Shown: positions 9,373 to 18,701, numbered from the stretch's first letter. The stretch: 64,000 bases of DNA from Paenibacillus sp. XY044 (GCF_002257645.1 NZ_NQMO01000001.1:1288065-1352064); one strand, 5' to 3'. The notes: generated by a model from the sequence alone, not told the origin. Program-made: numbers and translations.

Positions 9373-10915
9373 CGAGCCGGAGATCCGTCAGGGACTGCGG
9401 CTCAAGATGGATATGGACGGCCTTGGTGTTGCATTGGCGGGCGAGGCATCGAACGGCATGGAGGCGCTGTCCCTTTTGGAGAACGGCGATATTGAGATTG
9501 TCCTTACCGACATGAACATGCCGCTTATGGGGGGCGTGCGGTTTATGGAAGTATGCCGGGAACGGTGCCCGAACGTCAGGGTCATCGTCATTACCGGGTA
9601 TGAGGATTTTCAATACGCACGGGCTGCGCTTCGCTGCCAGGCCAGCGAATACCTGCTGAAGCCGGTTGCCCGCGATGAGCTGAATTCCGTCCTGAAGAAA
9701 GTAACCGCTGAGCTGAACCGGGAACGGGAGAAAGCGGAGCTTGAGGCCAAAGCACAGTGGGAGTTGTCGCAATATTACGAGGAGATGAAGGAACAATTTA
9801 TCCTCCGGCTTGTCCGCTGGGAGTCCGAGAGGGAGAGCGTTACAACGGACCGGGCCCGAAGATACGGGCTCAGCGGGTGGGATGAACGCCCGGTGCGTTT
9901 CATGACCCTTGGCTTCAAAGTGCGGGACATCGAATATGCACAGGACCGGACACCGGATCAATTTCTTCTCCCGCTGGAGAAGATGTGCCGTGAAAAGGCA
10001 TGGGACGCAGCCGGAATTTGCGAGGCGTTCCGGGACGGGCACTATCCCGGGCTGATTCATGTGGTTACCGTGGAGTCCGTGAACTGGCTTACTTCATTTG
10101 CAGATCACCTCCGGACGGAAGTGAAGCGTTTGCTTGGCTTTGAACTGGACTGCGGAATCGGTCAAGCCGTAACGGGCTTCAACGCTTGGAAGGACGGTTA
10201 TCTCTCATCACTTGTCGCTTGGAACTATGCTGACGGCAGTGTGCTTGCCGAATCCCACCCCCAATCAACCGATATGACGACAACGACCGCGGATGAGATT
10301 AAAGTCATCGAACGGTACCTAGCCAAAGGTGAGTATGATGCGTTCGGACAGGCTGTCCGCCCCATTCTCCGGCAGGCGTTTAAAGGATCTGGAGCAAGTA
10401 GGGTTAAAATCATTTTCCAGCTGTATCTGGTCCTGGAATCGGCAGCGAGCGATTTGTTCGTAACGATGGAGAGCTCGGAACAGCTGTGGATGCGTCCGGA
10501 GCTGGCATATTCATTAGATTCGGTGGATAAGGCGTATGCATTTCTTGCAGGGATCGCCCGGAAAATCACGCAACAGCGAAAAGAAGGTGCAGACGCTGCC
10601 GATATCAACCTGATCGAATCCGTCCGCCGTTATATTGATGACCATTATGCGTCGGACTTGAACTTGAGTACGATGGCTGAGCGGTTCAACTATCATCCCT
10701 CTTATTTCTCGGAACTGTTCAAGAAACGGGTCGGCCGCACCTTTATTGGGTACTTGACCGATGTGCGGATGGCGCAGGCGATCCGGCTGCTGGAAGATAC
10801 CCAGCTCAGTCTGTGGGACATCTCCGAGCTTACCGGCTTCAGCAATGCCAGTTACTTCAGCTCCAAATTCAAACGGATTTACGGCATGTCACCGTCGGAT
10901 TACCGCGAGAGATGA
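9347..10915 (+). CDS. Response regulator, YesN type (REC plus AraC-type HTH)
   Basis: 522-residue partner of the preceding kinase. The N-terminal receiver domain has the acidic pair DDE at 8-10, the phospho-acceptor Asp55 (VLTDMNMP) and a conserved Lys in YLLKPV. A central linker of about 280 residues is followed by a C-terminal AraC-type DNA-binding domain ending FSSKFKRIYGMSPSDYRER. AGGAGGTG lies ahead of the ATG, inside the kinase gene. It probably activates the permease and binding-protein genes that begin about 100 bases downstream. This is an intact copy, unlike the interrupted one at 51.2-52.8 kb. Confidence 0.95.
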   Translation: MYRLLIVDDEPEIRQGLRLKMDMDGLGVALAGEASNGMEALSLLENGDIEIVLTDMNMPLMGGVRFMEVCRERCPNVRVIVITGYEDFQYARAALRCQASEYLLKPVARDELNSVLKKVTAELNREREKAELEAKAQWELSQYYEEMKEQFILRLVRWESERESVTTDRARRYGLSGWDERPVRFMTLGFKVRDIEYAQDRTPDQFLLPLEKMCREKAWDAAGICEAFRDGHYPGLIHVVTVESVNWLTSFADHLRTEVKRLLGFELDCGIGQAVTGFNAWKDGYLSSLVAWNYADGSVLAESHPQSTDMTTTTADEIKVIERYLAKGEYDAFGQAVRPILRQAFKGSGASRVKIIFQLYLVLESAASDLFVTMESSEQLWMRPELAYSLDSVDKAYAFLAGIARKITQQRKEGADAADINLIESVRRYIDDHYASDLNLSTMAERFNYHPSYFSELFKKRVGRTFIGYLTDVRMAQAIRLLEDTQLSLWDISELTGFSNASYFSSKFKRIYGMSPSDYRER

Positions 10916-11013
10916 CCTGAAAAAATTAATAGTGAAGTGCCGAAAAAATAGAATTCAGCGCAAGCCGCATCTTGCTTATGATGTTCTTACCAACATTAGA
11001 AGGAGGATTCGAG

Positions 11014-11928
11014 ATGCGAACATCACGCAGGCTGCCGATCCATACGCATAACCGCACGGCGTACGCATTTTTGCTGCCCTGGCTTATCGGCTTTTTTTGC
11101 CTTACGCTCGGACCGATGCTCGGCTCGCTGTATTTGTCGCTGACCAAATACAATTTGCTGCGTCCGCCCGAATGGATCGGTTTCGCCAATTTCAAGCAAA
11201 TCTTTACGAATGATGCGACGTTTACGCACTCGCTGCAATTGACATTCGTTTACGTGCTGCTGTCCGTACCGCTGCGCATCATCTTTGCACTGCTCGTGGC
11301 GCTGGCGCTAAACAAGGGAATTCGCGGGCTGGGCATTTACCGGACCGTTTATTACATTCCATCTCTTCTCGGAGGAAGCGTTGCGATTTCTATCGTCTGG
11401 CGGCAAATCTTTGACAGCGAAGGCGTCATCAATGCCGTTATCGGCTGGTTCGGTTTGGAGGGGCCGTCCTGGATCGCCAATCCGGATTACCTGATTTATC
11501 CGATCGTCACGCTGTCGGTCTGGCAGTTCGGCTCGGCGATGGTCATATTTTTGGCGGGCCTGAAGCAGGTTCCAGCCGACCTGTATGAAGCGTCCCAAGT
11601 GGACGGTGCCGGAAAAATACGCCAGTTCTTCAACATATCGCTGCCGATGCTGACGCCGGTCCTCTTTTTTAACCTGATCATGAGCATTATCAATTCGTTC
11701 CAGGCGTTTACACCGGCTTACGTCATCGGCGACGGTCACGGAGGACCGCTGGATGCCTCGATGTTCTACACGTTGTACCTGTATTTGAAAGGCTTCTCCT
11801 ATTTCGATATGGGGTATGCGTCGGCGCTGGCCTGGATCATGCTGCTCATTATCGCCGTCTTTACCGGCATCATTTTTGCCACGTCGCGTTTCTGGGTGTT
11901 CTACGGCGATGGGAAAGAGGGGAGGTAA
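11014..11928 (+). CDS. Sugar ABC transporter permease, MalF/UgpA type
   Basis: 304-residue membrane subunit of a saccharide importer with six predicted helices. The start is the ATG at 11014, preceded by AAGGAGG, not an in-frame TTG 42 bases upstream. The N terminus (RTAYAFLLPWLIGFFCLTLGPM) is typical of the family, and the EAA loop reads YEASQVDGAGKIRQFFNISLPML. The gene follows the YesM/YesN pair and sits three bases ahead of the second permease gene. No ATPase is encoded, so a shared MsmX-type ATPase is presumed. Confidence 0.94.
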   Translation: MRTSRRLPIHTHNRTAYAFLLPWLIGFFCLTLGPMLGSLYLSLTKYNLLRPPEWIGFANFKQIFTNDATFTHSLQLTFVYVLLSVPLRIIFALLVALALNKGIRGLGIYRTVYYIPSLLGGSVAISIVWRQIFDSEGVINAVIGWFGLEGPSWIANPDYLIYPIVTLSVWQFGSAMVIFLAGLKQVPADLYEASQVDGAGKIRQFFNISLPMLTPVLFFNLIMSIINSFQAFTPAYVIGDGHGGPLDASMFYTLYLYLKGFSYFDMGYASALAWIMLLIIAVFTGIIFATSRFWVFYGDGKEGR

Positions 11929-11931
11929 GCC

Positions 11932-12774
11932 GTGCTGACGATGAAAGGAACTTATTCGCGGGCAATCAGGCATGTGCTGATCGTACTGGTCGGAATGGCG
12001 ATGCTGTATCCGGTGTTGTGGCTGCTGAGCAGCTCCTTCAAACCCAACCAGGCGATTTTTACCGATACCGGATTATGGTCGCACACCTTTACGCTCAATA
12101 ATTACAAAAATGGCTGGAAGGGTTTCCAAGGCGTATCCTTCAGCCGCTTCTTCGGCAATTCGGCGCTGATTTCCATCCTGTGCGTGCTGGGGAACATCGT
12201 CACCTGCTCGCTCGCGGCCTACGCTTTTGCCCGGCTGGAATTCAAGCTCAAAAAGTTGTGGTTTGCGCTGATGCTGGTGACGATCATGCTGCCGTACCAT
12301 GTCACGCTTGTGCCGCAGTATATCATTTTCAGCAAGCTGGGCTGGATCAACACATATGCCCCGTTGATATTGCCCAAATGGCTGGCTCACGACTCATTTT
12401 TCATTCTGCTGATGGTTCAGTTCATTCGCGGCCTTCCGCGGGAGCTGGATGAGAGTGCGACGATCGACGGCTGCGGGCAGGGCAAGCTGTACCTGCGGAT
12501 CATTCTGCCTTTGCTGACCCCGGCGCTCATCTCGACCGCGATCTTTACATTTATCTGGACATGGGACGATTTCTTCAGCCAGATGATTTACATCAGCGAT
12601 ATCAAATTGTTTACGGTGCAGCTCGGCATTCGTGCGCTGTACGATCCATCGGGTTCATCCGATTGGGGGGCGCTGCTGGCCATTTCCGTACTGTCGCTGC
12701 TGCCGATTACGCTGATTTTCCTGATGTTCCAGCGGTACTTCCTTGAAGGCATCGCGACGACAGGGCTGAAGTAA
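11932..12774 (+). CDS. Sugar ABC transporter permease, MalG type
   Basis: 280-residue second permease of the same importer. It starts at a GTG behind GGGGAGG, three bases after the previous stop, which indicates translational coupling; an ATG nine bases later is an alternative. Six hydrophobic segments are visible. The EAA loop is DESATIDGCGQGKLYLRIILPLL, and the C-terminal FQRYFLEGIATTGLK is family-typical. With the preceding permease it would form the heterodimeric channel for the binding protein encoded next. Confidence 0.94.
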   Translation: MLTMKGTYSRAIRHVLIVLVGMAMLYPVLWLLSSSFKPNQAIFTDTGLWSHTFTLNNYKNGWKGFQGVSFSRFFGNSALISILCVLGNIVTCSLAAYAFARLEFKLKKLWFALMLVTIMLPYHVTLVPQYIIFSKLGWINTYAPLILPKWLAHDSFFILLMVQFIRGLPRELDESATIDGCGQGKLYLRIILPLLTPALISTAIFTFIWTWDDFFSQMIYISDIKLFTVQLGIRALYDPSGSSDWGALLAISVLSLLPITLIFLMFQRYFLEGIATTGLK

Positions 12775-12880
12775 GGCCGTAAGCGGGATTCGTCATTCGC
12801 AATAAGGAGAACAGAACGTCTTGGCATTATCAAGAATCGTGTAAACGCTTCATAAATCAAAACGATGGAGGAGAATGGAA

Positions 12881-14200
12881 ATGAAAAAAAGATGGTTCGT
12901 AACAGTGCTGGCGTCCATGACCGTGCTGCTGTCGGCATGCGGCAGCTCGGGCGGTCCGGCCGCTTCCAGCGGATCTGGCGGGGATGGGAATTCCGGAGGA
13001 GACCAGGTTGAGCTGCGAATGATGTGGTGGGGGGATCAGGCGCGGGCGGATTTGACGAATAAGGCGCTTGAACGGTTCGAACAGAAGCATCCGGACATTA
13101 AAGTCGTGGGCGAGTTTGCGCCGCAGGACGGTTATTTCGACAAGCTGAATACGCAGTTGGCTTCAGGAACGGCCCCAGACGTATTTTTTCTAGGCGGCAA
13201 TGTGGTGGACTATGCCAACAAGGGCGTCCTACTAGATCTTCAGCCCTCCGTAGGCAATGAGCTAAAGCTTGACGATATGGACTCGACGATGGTGCAGTAC
13301 GGTACGATCAACGGCAAGCTGGTGCACATTTCCGCGGGTGCCAACGCCCGTGGAATCGTCATCAACAAGACGCTCTTTGAAAAAGCAGGCATCGAAGTGC
13401 CGCAGGATGGCTGGAATTGGGATGATTACGCCCGGATCAGCAAGGAAATTTCCGACAAGCTGGGCAAAGGCTACTATGGGACTTACAATTTCACGACCGA
13501 CGGCATGGACATTTATTTGAAGCAGAACGGCAAACAGCAGTATGACATGGCAAACAACAAGCTTGGCTTTGAAGAAGCCGATATTCTGCCATGGTTCCAG
13601 TACTGGGATCAAACGACGAAGGCAGGGGGCGTGGTCACGCCGGAGCTCCAGGTCTCCAATCCGCCGATGGATGCGAGCAAGTCCCTGATCATCAAAGGAA
13701 AAGTAGCGATGACCCTGCTTCCGTCCAATATGCTGGCCTCGTATCAGAGCCTGACTCAGGACGAGCTGACGATGGTGCAGGTTCCGCGCGGACCGAAGGG
13801 AACCGGCGTCGTATTTGAGTCTAGCCAGGGCATGTCCGGTTATGCAAAGACCCAGCATCCGAAAGAAGTAGCCGAGCTGATGAATTTCTGGATCAACGAT
13901 CCGGAGGCGGTAAAAATATTGGGCAGCAACCGCGGCGTACCGGTGACGGCGGAAGGCCGCAAGACGCTCGAGGCCGAGGCCGGCGCAGCCGACAAGATCG
14001 TCTACGACTTCACGAGCCGCGTGTCCGAAGCGAACAAGAAGGAGCCTTTTGCCATCAGCTACAACCCGCCGGGGAACGCCGAATTTATCAAGCTCGCGGA
14101 TAATACGGTTCAACTGATCGGCTTCGGGAAAGAGGGCGTGGAAAAGGCGGTGTCGGATTTCTACGCAGGGACGGTAAAAATTTTCCAAAGCAATCAGTAA
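12881..14200 (+). CDS. Sugar-binding lipoprotein of ABC importer
   Basis: 439-residue extracellular binding protein, family 1 (MalE/UgpB-like). The ATG at 12881 is preferred over one at 12875 because the GGAGGAG at 12867-12873 is then seven bases away. The signal peptide ends in a lipobox (LSAC, Cys20) followed by a Gly/Ser-rich linker. The mature start ELRMMWWGDQARADLTNKALERFE is typical, as is the APDVFFLGGN stretch. The upstream 106-base gap holds a cre-like element (TGTAAACGCTT, around 12842), so CcpA control is possible though that site is imperfect. A terminator follows. Confidence 0.94.
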   Translation: MKKRWFVTVLASMTVLLSACGSSGGPAASSGSGGDGNSGGDQVELRMMWWGDQARADLTNKALERFEQKHPDIKVVGEFAPQDGYFDKLNTQLASGTAPDVFFLGGNVVDYANKGVLLDLQPSVGNELKLDDMDSTMVQYGTINGKLVHISAGANARGIVINKTLFEKAGIEVPQDGWNWDDYARISKEISDKLGKGYYGTYNFTTDGMDIYLKQNGKQQYDMANNKLGFEEADILPWFQYWDQTTKAGGVVTPELQVSNPPMDASKSLIIKGKVAMTLLPSNMLASYQSLTQDELTMVQVPRGPKGTGVVFESSQGMSGYAKTQHPKEVAELMNFWINDPEAVKILGSNRGVPVTAEGRKTLEAEAGAADKIVYDFTSRVSEANKKEPFAISYNPPGNAEFIKLADNTVQLIGFGKEGVEKAVSDFYAGTVKIFQSNQ

Positions 14201-14227
14201 GCGCCGGGCTGTGACACCGATCCTATG

Positions 14228-14280
14228 AAAAATGCCCCGTTAGGTCCTACGCTTCGGTGCGACCTTGGCGGGGCTTTCTT
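14228..14280 (+). terminator. Terminator after binding-protein gene
   Basis: Outer stem GCCCCG / CGGGGC and inner stem GGTC / GACC separated by a small internal loop, followed by TTTCTTT. It overlaps the over-extended 5' end of the next open frame, which argues for that gene starting downstream at 14318. Confidence 0.8.
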
Positions 14281-14317
14281 TAGATATAAGAAAGTAGAGA
14301 AAGCGAGGAGAGGGCTA

Positions 14318-15967
14318 ATGCATAAGAGTGGGCTGCTTCATAAATTAAGGACAATGAATCTGGATCAACGGATCGGAGAGACCGGGAAAGCGGCGGATCA
14401 CGCGATTGCTGCCGAATGGAAACGGAGCGGCGTAAGGTTTGCTGCTTCCGAAGGCAAGCTTGAGGAAGTCTATTACAAGGCGCTGCGCAGACTGTTTGGC
14501 TGCATCGCCCTGGTAAACGGGATACCGATGCTGCAGGAAGGAGGGATATATCTTGGATGCTGGCTCGAAAGCACCGGCACGATCAACGCGGAGCTGCTGT
14601 CGCGTTTTCTGCCGAGCGTATCGCAATCGACGTTCCGATCTTTTGCGGTCCACCAGCGGGCGGATGGACTGATCCCATACAAAATAACCGGAGACGGGCC
14701 GGCTTACCGTCAAATCCAGCTCGTCACGCCGCTTGCCCGCAGCGTCTGGAATCATTATTTGCTGCAAGGGCGGGATCAAGCGTTTCTGCGGATGATGTAT
14801 CAAGCGATGGAGCGATATGACCGGTGGCTGGCCACACATCGGAATACGCGAGGGACCGGCTGTGTCGAGGCATTTTCGGCCTTCGATACAGGCCATGATC
14901 TGTCGCCGCGTTTCTGGCATGTGCCGGATACGCCGCACCGTAGCGATCCGGGCCGGTATGATCCGGATTCGCCTGTATTACCGTTCCTGGCGCCAGACCT
15001 CACGGCGAACGTATATTGCCAACGCTTGTATTTGGCCAAAATCGCCGAGGAATTGGGCTTGCCGGTCAGCGAGTGGATCTATAAAGCTGAGCAGAGTGCA
15101 GACAGCCTCTTCCGGTATTGTTTTGACGAGGAAGATGCCTTTTTCTACGACCGTGACCGCCAGAACCAATTTGTCCGCGTTCAGTCCGATATTTTGATGC
15201 GCGTACTCGCGTGCGAGGTCGGGGACCGCGAGTTCTTTGATGCCATGCTGTCAGGATATTTGCTGAACACGCGCAAATTTTTTGCCAAATACCCGTTTAC
15301 TTCCATTGCGATGGATGATCCGCGGTTTGACCCGTTCTCCAGCTACAACAGCTGGGCGGGACCGTCCAACTTCCTCAGCCTGATCCGGGCTCCGCATGCC
15401 TTTGAGCATCATCACCGGCATGTCGAGTTGACATGGGCGATGCAGCCGATCTTGTGTTCATTGGCCAGGGCCGAGCGTTTCGCGCAGACCGTCAGTCCCT
15501 GGACTGGGGATGAGGGCTTCACCGAGGCCTATTCGCCGGCCATTCTGTGCCTGCTCGATTACGTGGAGAGGCTCTGCGGCATCCTGCCAAGACCCGATGG
15601 GGAAGTCTGGTTTACGGGGCTCATCCCGGCTGCGATGGATCACGGGGAGGAGATTGCCGGCGAGACGGCTTATGCACGATCCGTGGACAGGGTACTCTAT
15701 GAGCTGGTCAATATGCGCGACAAGTCTCTGATTTACCGGGCAGGACAACCATATATGACGTTTCCATCGGGCGTCAGGATCATCACGGATCGGGCGGGAG
15801 GCTTGCTTGGGATCCTTGGAATAAGTGTGCGGACGGTCGATGGCCGACTGGAATGGGAAGGCCGAAGCATTCCTTTTTCCGTCAAAGGGAATGAGTATCT
15901 CAGGTACTGCGATGGAGAACTGAAACAAGCGAGAGATGTTGGAATCATCTATCCTACATATTCGTAA
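14318..15967 (+). CDS. (alpha/alpha)6-barrel glycoside hydrolase-like protein
   Basis: 549-residue cytoplasmic protein with no signal peptide. The start at 14318 has GAGGAGAGG just upstream; the open frame reaches back to 14225 but that part overlaps a terminator. Repeated amphipathic helices with motifs such as DSPVLPFLAPDLTANVY and SYNSWAGPSNF resemble the (alpha/alpha)6 toroid of MGH1-type, GH63-type and related glycosidases. It lies between a sugar importer and a GH43 gene (15 bases apart), so it probably trims the imported oligosaccharide. I could not assign a CAZy family with certainty, and the catalytic acids are not identified. Confidence 0.8.
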   Translation: MHKSGLLHKLRTMNLDQRIGETGKAADHAIAAEWKRSGVRFAASEGKLEEVYYKALRRLFGCIALVNGIPMLQEGGIYLGCWLESTGTINAELLSRFLPSVSQSTFRSFAVHQRADGLIPYKITGDGPAYRQIQLVTPLARSVWNHYLLQGRDQAFLRMMYQAMERYDRWLATHRNTRGTGCVEAFSAFDTGHDLSPRFWHVPDTPHRSDPGRYDPDSPVLPFLAPDLTANVYCQRLYLAKIAEELGLPVSEWIYKAEQSADSLFRYCFDEEDAFFYDRDRQNQFVRVQSDILMRVLACEVGDREFFDAMLSGYLLNTRKFFAKYPFTSIAMDDPRFDPFSSYNSWAGPSNFLSLIRAPHAFEHHHRHVELTWAMQPILCSLARAERFAQTVSPWTGDEGFTEAYSPAILCLLDYVERLCGILPRPDGEVWFTGLIPAAMDHGEEIAGETAYARSVDRVLYELVNMRDKSLIYRAGQPYMTFPSGVRIITDRAGGLLGILGISVRTVDGRLEWEGRSIPFSVKGNEYLRYCDGELKQARDVGIIYPTYS

Positions 15968-15981
15968 AGGAGGTTCCGCAA

Positions 15982-16866
15982 ATGAACAAGAAAGAGATTC
16001 AAATCCGGGATCCGTTTGTATTACCTGTCCACGAGGAAGACAGATATTATTTATACGGCAGCACCGATGTCAACATTTGGGGTCCGGGAACCGGATTCGA
16101 CGCCTATGTTAGCAAGGATCTGGAGGATTGGGACGGGCCGTATCCCGTATTCAGACCTGAAGCCGATTTTTATTCCGATACGAATTTCTGGGCACCTGAG
16201 GTCTATTCACTGCATGATAAGTTCTACATGTTCGCCACGTTTCGCCGCCGCGATAATAGGCGCCTTGGAACGTCGGTCCTGTCGGCATCCGGTCCGCTGG
16301 GTCCTTTCGTGCCTCATAGCCGCGGTCCTGTCACTCCGGAAGCCTGGAGTTCACTGGATGGGAGCCTGTTTACGGATGCAGAAGGACAGCCGTGGATGAT
16401 CTTCTGCCATGAGTGGCAGCAGATCGGGGACGGCGAAGTATGCGCGGTGCGATTGAGTTCTGATTTATCTGAGGCGGCTGGAGACCCCATAACGCTGTTT
16501 CGGGCGTCTGAAGCGCCGTGGACGACGCCTTACGAATCCCCTCGCTATCAGGATACGGCCAATTATGTCACGGACGGTCCATTTTTGTTCCGCGGCGAAT
16601 CCGACGATTTATATATGCTTTGGGCCAGCTTTATCGACAACTGCTATGCATTGGGAGTCGCACGGTCGGCGACAGGAAGCATTTTTGGTCCATGGATTCA
16701 TCAGCCGGAAGCACTGTATCGCAATGACGGAGGGCACGGGATGGTCTTTCGGACATTTGACGGTCCTCTTGTATTGACCATTCATGCCCCCAACCGTACG
16801 CCTGACGAACGGCCGTTATTTTTGCGGATTGGGGAAACGGCGGGGCGGATTATGGTGGAAGAATAA
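15982..16866 (+). CDS. Glycoside hydrolase family 43-like protein
   Basis: 294-residue five-bladed beta-propeller enzyme, predicted exo-acting arabinofuranosidase or xylosidase type, cytoplasmic. Visible features are the RDPFVLPV motif near the N terminus with the likely base Asp, WAPEVYSLHDKFYMFATF, SLDGSLFTDAEGQPWMIFCHEW and TDGPFLFRG. The family's usual acid motif (Glu-Gly-Pro) is read here as Asp-Gly-Pro, so the acid residue is uncertain and the Glu of CHEW is an alternative. AAGGAGG precedes the ATG. It is the last gene of the cluster that starts with YesM, and a hairpin follows. Confidence 0.88.
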   Translation: MNKKEIQIRDPFVLPVHEEDRYYLYGSTDVNIWGPGTGFDAYVSKDLEDWDGPYPVFRPEADFYSDTNFWAPEVYSLHDKFYMFATFRRRDNRRLGTSVLSASGPLGPFVPHSRGPVTPEAWSSLDGSLFTDAEGQPWMIFCHEWQQIGDGEVCAVRLSSDLSEAAGDPITLFRASEAPWTTPYESPRYQDTANYVTDGPFLFRGESDDLYMLWASFIDNCYALGVARSATGSIFGPWIHQPEALYRNDGGHGMVFRTFDGPLVLTIHAPNRTPDERPLFLRIGETAGRIMVEE

Positions 16867-16870
16867 AGAA

Positions 16871-16901
16871 AGACTCCGCCGGTTATTTACCGGCAGAGTC
16901 T
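16871..16901 (+). terminator. Hairpin between GH43 gene and convergent small gene
   Basis: Stems AGACTC / GAGTCT and GCCGG / CCGGC stack with a short loop. It sits between two convergent genes and probably serves both, although the T run is weak. Confidence 0.6.
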
Positions 16902-16914
16902 GTTATGAATGAGC

Positions 16915-17097
16915 CTATTGGATTCGTTTAACGGTCCAAAAGGGGACGATGACATGTTTATGGTCATTGGGAACAATCACAAATGTCTGGGGGTCGTCAG
17001 TTCTATGGCAAATTCCGGTATAGAACTCTCCACTCACCAGATGAATTGTAATTTCTTTATTCGTCTCAACTGCGGTTAGTATTAATTCCTTATTCAA
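16915..17097 (-). CDS. Small hypothetical protein, about 60 residues
   Basis: Short protein of alternating hydrophobic beta-strand-like segments: EITIHLVSGEFYTGICH, TFVIVPNDHKHVIVPFWTVKRI. No signal peptide or membrane segment. The strand pattern recalls a small Sm-like or SH3-like barrel, but I recognise no family. The open frame extends to a TTG at 17121. The TTG at 17097 is preferred because GGGGTGA lies about ten bases ahead of it, whereas the upstream one has no ribosome site. It is convergent with the GH43 gene. Whether it is a real gene is uncertain. Confidence 0.5.
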   Translation of the reverse strand: MNKELILTAVETNKEITIHLVSGEFYTGICHRTDDPQTFVIVPNDHKHVIVPFWTVKRIQ

Positions 17098-17225
17098 ATT
17101 GGAACGGTCACCCCCATACAATACACTTTCATTAACCCAATATAATTAAACAGAAATCGGAAAATGAATCAAAATATCTGTCGAATTAATAAAACCTGTA
17201 CTTTTATCTACAAAAAAGGAGCAGT

Positions 17226-17246
17226 TTCCTCCCGAAATAGGAGGAA
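17226..17246 (-). terminator. Terminator of nucleoside hydrolase gene
   Basis: Read on the minus strand, TTCCTCC / GGAGGAA forms a 7-bp stem with a seven-base loop, followed shortly by a run of six T. It lies 28 bases beyond the nucleoside hydrolase stop codon. Confidence 0.55.
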
Positions 17247-17273
17247 TGCGCTCATAAAACTGGGGTGATCATT

Positions 17274-18194
17274 TTATTGCGCCCCGGCAATCTTGCGGAA
17301 CAAATCCCGGAATACGGTATCCCGGTTTACGTGATAAATATATCTGATCTGATGCCGCGTAGGATCATTCACCCAGCGGAAATCTTCAGAAATCCGAGGA
17401 CTGGGAACCAGAATGCTGGGGCAGGATTCAGGAACAGCCAGCCAGGCGATCACGGAAATATCCCAAATGACGCGGGAGTATGCGAAATGATCCGACGAAC
17501 AATTCCGGTACGTTTCACAGAGGTATTGTCCCACCTCACCTTCATGCTTGAGATGGGTTTCCAATTCCGATAAGGTCGTCTGGAGATGGGAGGCGGCTCC
17601 CATGCACGGGACGAGAACAAGGGGGACACCACAGCCGAACAGCAGCCTAGAGCCATGCAGATCCTGCGCGAGGTTGAATTCGCGCGTATCCGGCCAATGC
17701 AGCGAATGGCCACCCAGCCACACCACGACGATCCGGTTAATAATCTCCGGTTCCATCAGAATGGCCGAGGACACATTGGTGATGGCTCCGATCGCCACGA
17801 CATAGAGCGGATCGTCCGGCGAAGACGCCATAGCCCGCTTGACCAGGTCCCGGGCCGCATCACTTTCCACGGGTGCATCGGCACCGGGAAGGTAACACCC
17901 AGAACCCCGGTAGACGGGGATATCTTCGCGCTGGACAAGCTGCCGAATTTTTACGATTTCCTGGTAGCTCTTCTCCATGCCGTCCAATGGGCTTTCCGAC
18001 AGTTCGTTGTAAAAAGGTGCCGCATATAAGGCTTCGACAGTCACGCTTGCGCTGGACTTCATGGCATAGATGACGGCGAACTGGTCATCGATTTCATTAA
18101 AGGTGTCCGTGTCCAGAACGATTCTAACCGGCCTGCCGGGATGTTCGAGCCGCCTGATTCGTTCGTCGGCCGGGATGTGAGGAAATGTGATCAC
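17274..18194 (-). CDS. Inosine/uridine-preferring nucleoside hydrolase family protein
   Basis: Predicted Ca2+-dependent N-ribohydrolase that splits a nucleoside or related N-glycoside into base and ribose. The N-terminal metal-binding cluster is VLDTDTFNEIDDQFA, and MEPEIINRIVVVWLGGHSLHWP and EFNLAQD supply further family signatures. The start is assigned to a GTG at 18194 because AAGGAGGA lies nine bases before it. An ATG at 18218 would place that ribosome site inside the coding region and has none of its own. About 306 residues, normal for the family. It is a single gene beside a glycan cluster; the link to that cluster is unclear. Confidence 0.9.
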   Translation of the reverse strand: MITFPHIPADERIRRLEHPGRPVRIVLDTDTFNEIDDQFAVIYAMKSSASVTVEALYAAPFYNELSESPLDGMEKSYQEIVKIRQLVQREDIPVYRGSGCYLPGADAPVESDAARDLVKRAMASSPDDPLYVVAIGAITNVSSAILMEPEIINRIVVVWLGGHSLHWPDTREFNLAQDLHGSRLLFGCGVPLVLVPCMGAASHLQTTLSELETHLKHEGEVGQYLCETYRNCSSDHFAYSRVIWDISVIAWLAVPESCPSILVPSPRISEDFRWVNDPTRHQIRYIYHVNRDTVFRDLFRKIAGAQ

Positions 18195-18432
18195 GCCTAA
18201 CGTCCTCCTTTTCTCCATTGCGATATTGGTTTTCCATCAGTAATCCCAATATATCACAGAAGTGGGCAGGCAAGCCGATTAAATGCTTGTAATTTCAATT
18301 CTTTATAGGAGACAGCACTTCCTCGGAACTTACAAGTCTGTAAGATAGGTGTAAGTGAAATCAATAGGTGGAAAAACGGTTCGCCTGTATACTTTGAATA
18401 GACAATGAAAGAGAAAGTGAAGGTGAACCGTA

Positions 18433-18597
18433 ATGGAAGACAAACAACAAAACCATCTGTTGAACATCCTGCTCTATGTCATGCTGTTTGTGATCCTGAT
18501 CTCCTGCTTCGGACGGCTGATCGATCACTCCGTCTATTTCGCAGAGAATGCTCTGAATATGGTGATTCGGGTCGTTGAACGTGTAGTATCCTTCTGA
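18433..18597 (+). CDS. 54-residue single-pass membrane protein
   Basis: A complete small reading frame starting at an ATG with AAGGTGA eight bases ahead and ending in TGA. The product begins with a polar stretch (MEDKQQNHLL), has one strongly hydrophobic segment (ILLYVMLFVILISCF, about residues 12-26), then an amphipathic helix ending RVVERVVSF. I recognise no family. A perfect terminator follows at 18649, so it would form its own transcription unit. The strong ribosome site, membrane segment and terminator make a real gene likely. Confidence 0.65.
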   Translation: MEDKQQNHLLNILLYVMLFVILISCFGRLIDHSVYFAENALNMVIRVVERVVSF

Positions 18598-18648
18598 TAC
18601 CTGCCCTTTCGTCATTACGAAAATCATAGTTTGGTTAAAATATTGTAC

Positions 18649-18675
18649 AGCTGCGATCCATCGCAGCTTTTTTTG
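18649..18675 (+). terminator. Terminator after the small membrane protein gene
   Basis: Perfect 8-bp stem AGCTGCGA / TCGCAGCT with a four-base loop and a run of seven T. It insulates the downstream TetR promoter. Confidence 0.9.
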
Positions 18676-18701
18676 CTGCAGGGAGAACAAAGAACCGGTC
18701 G

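Noticed and set aside
14225-14317. Extension of the (alpha/alpha)6 protein to an ATG at 14225
   Set aside because: The extra codons lie in a strong terminator and no ribosome site precedes that ATG.
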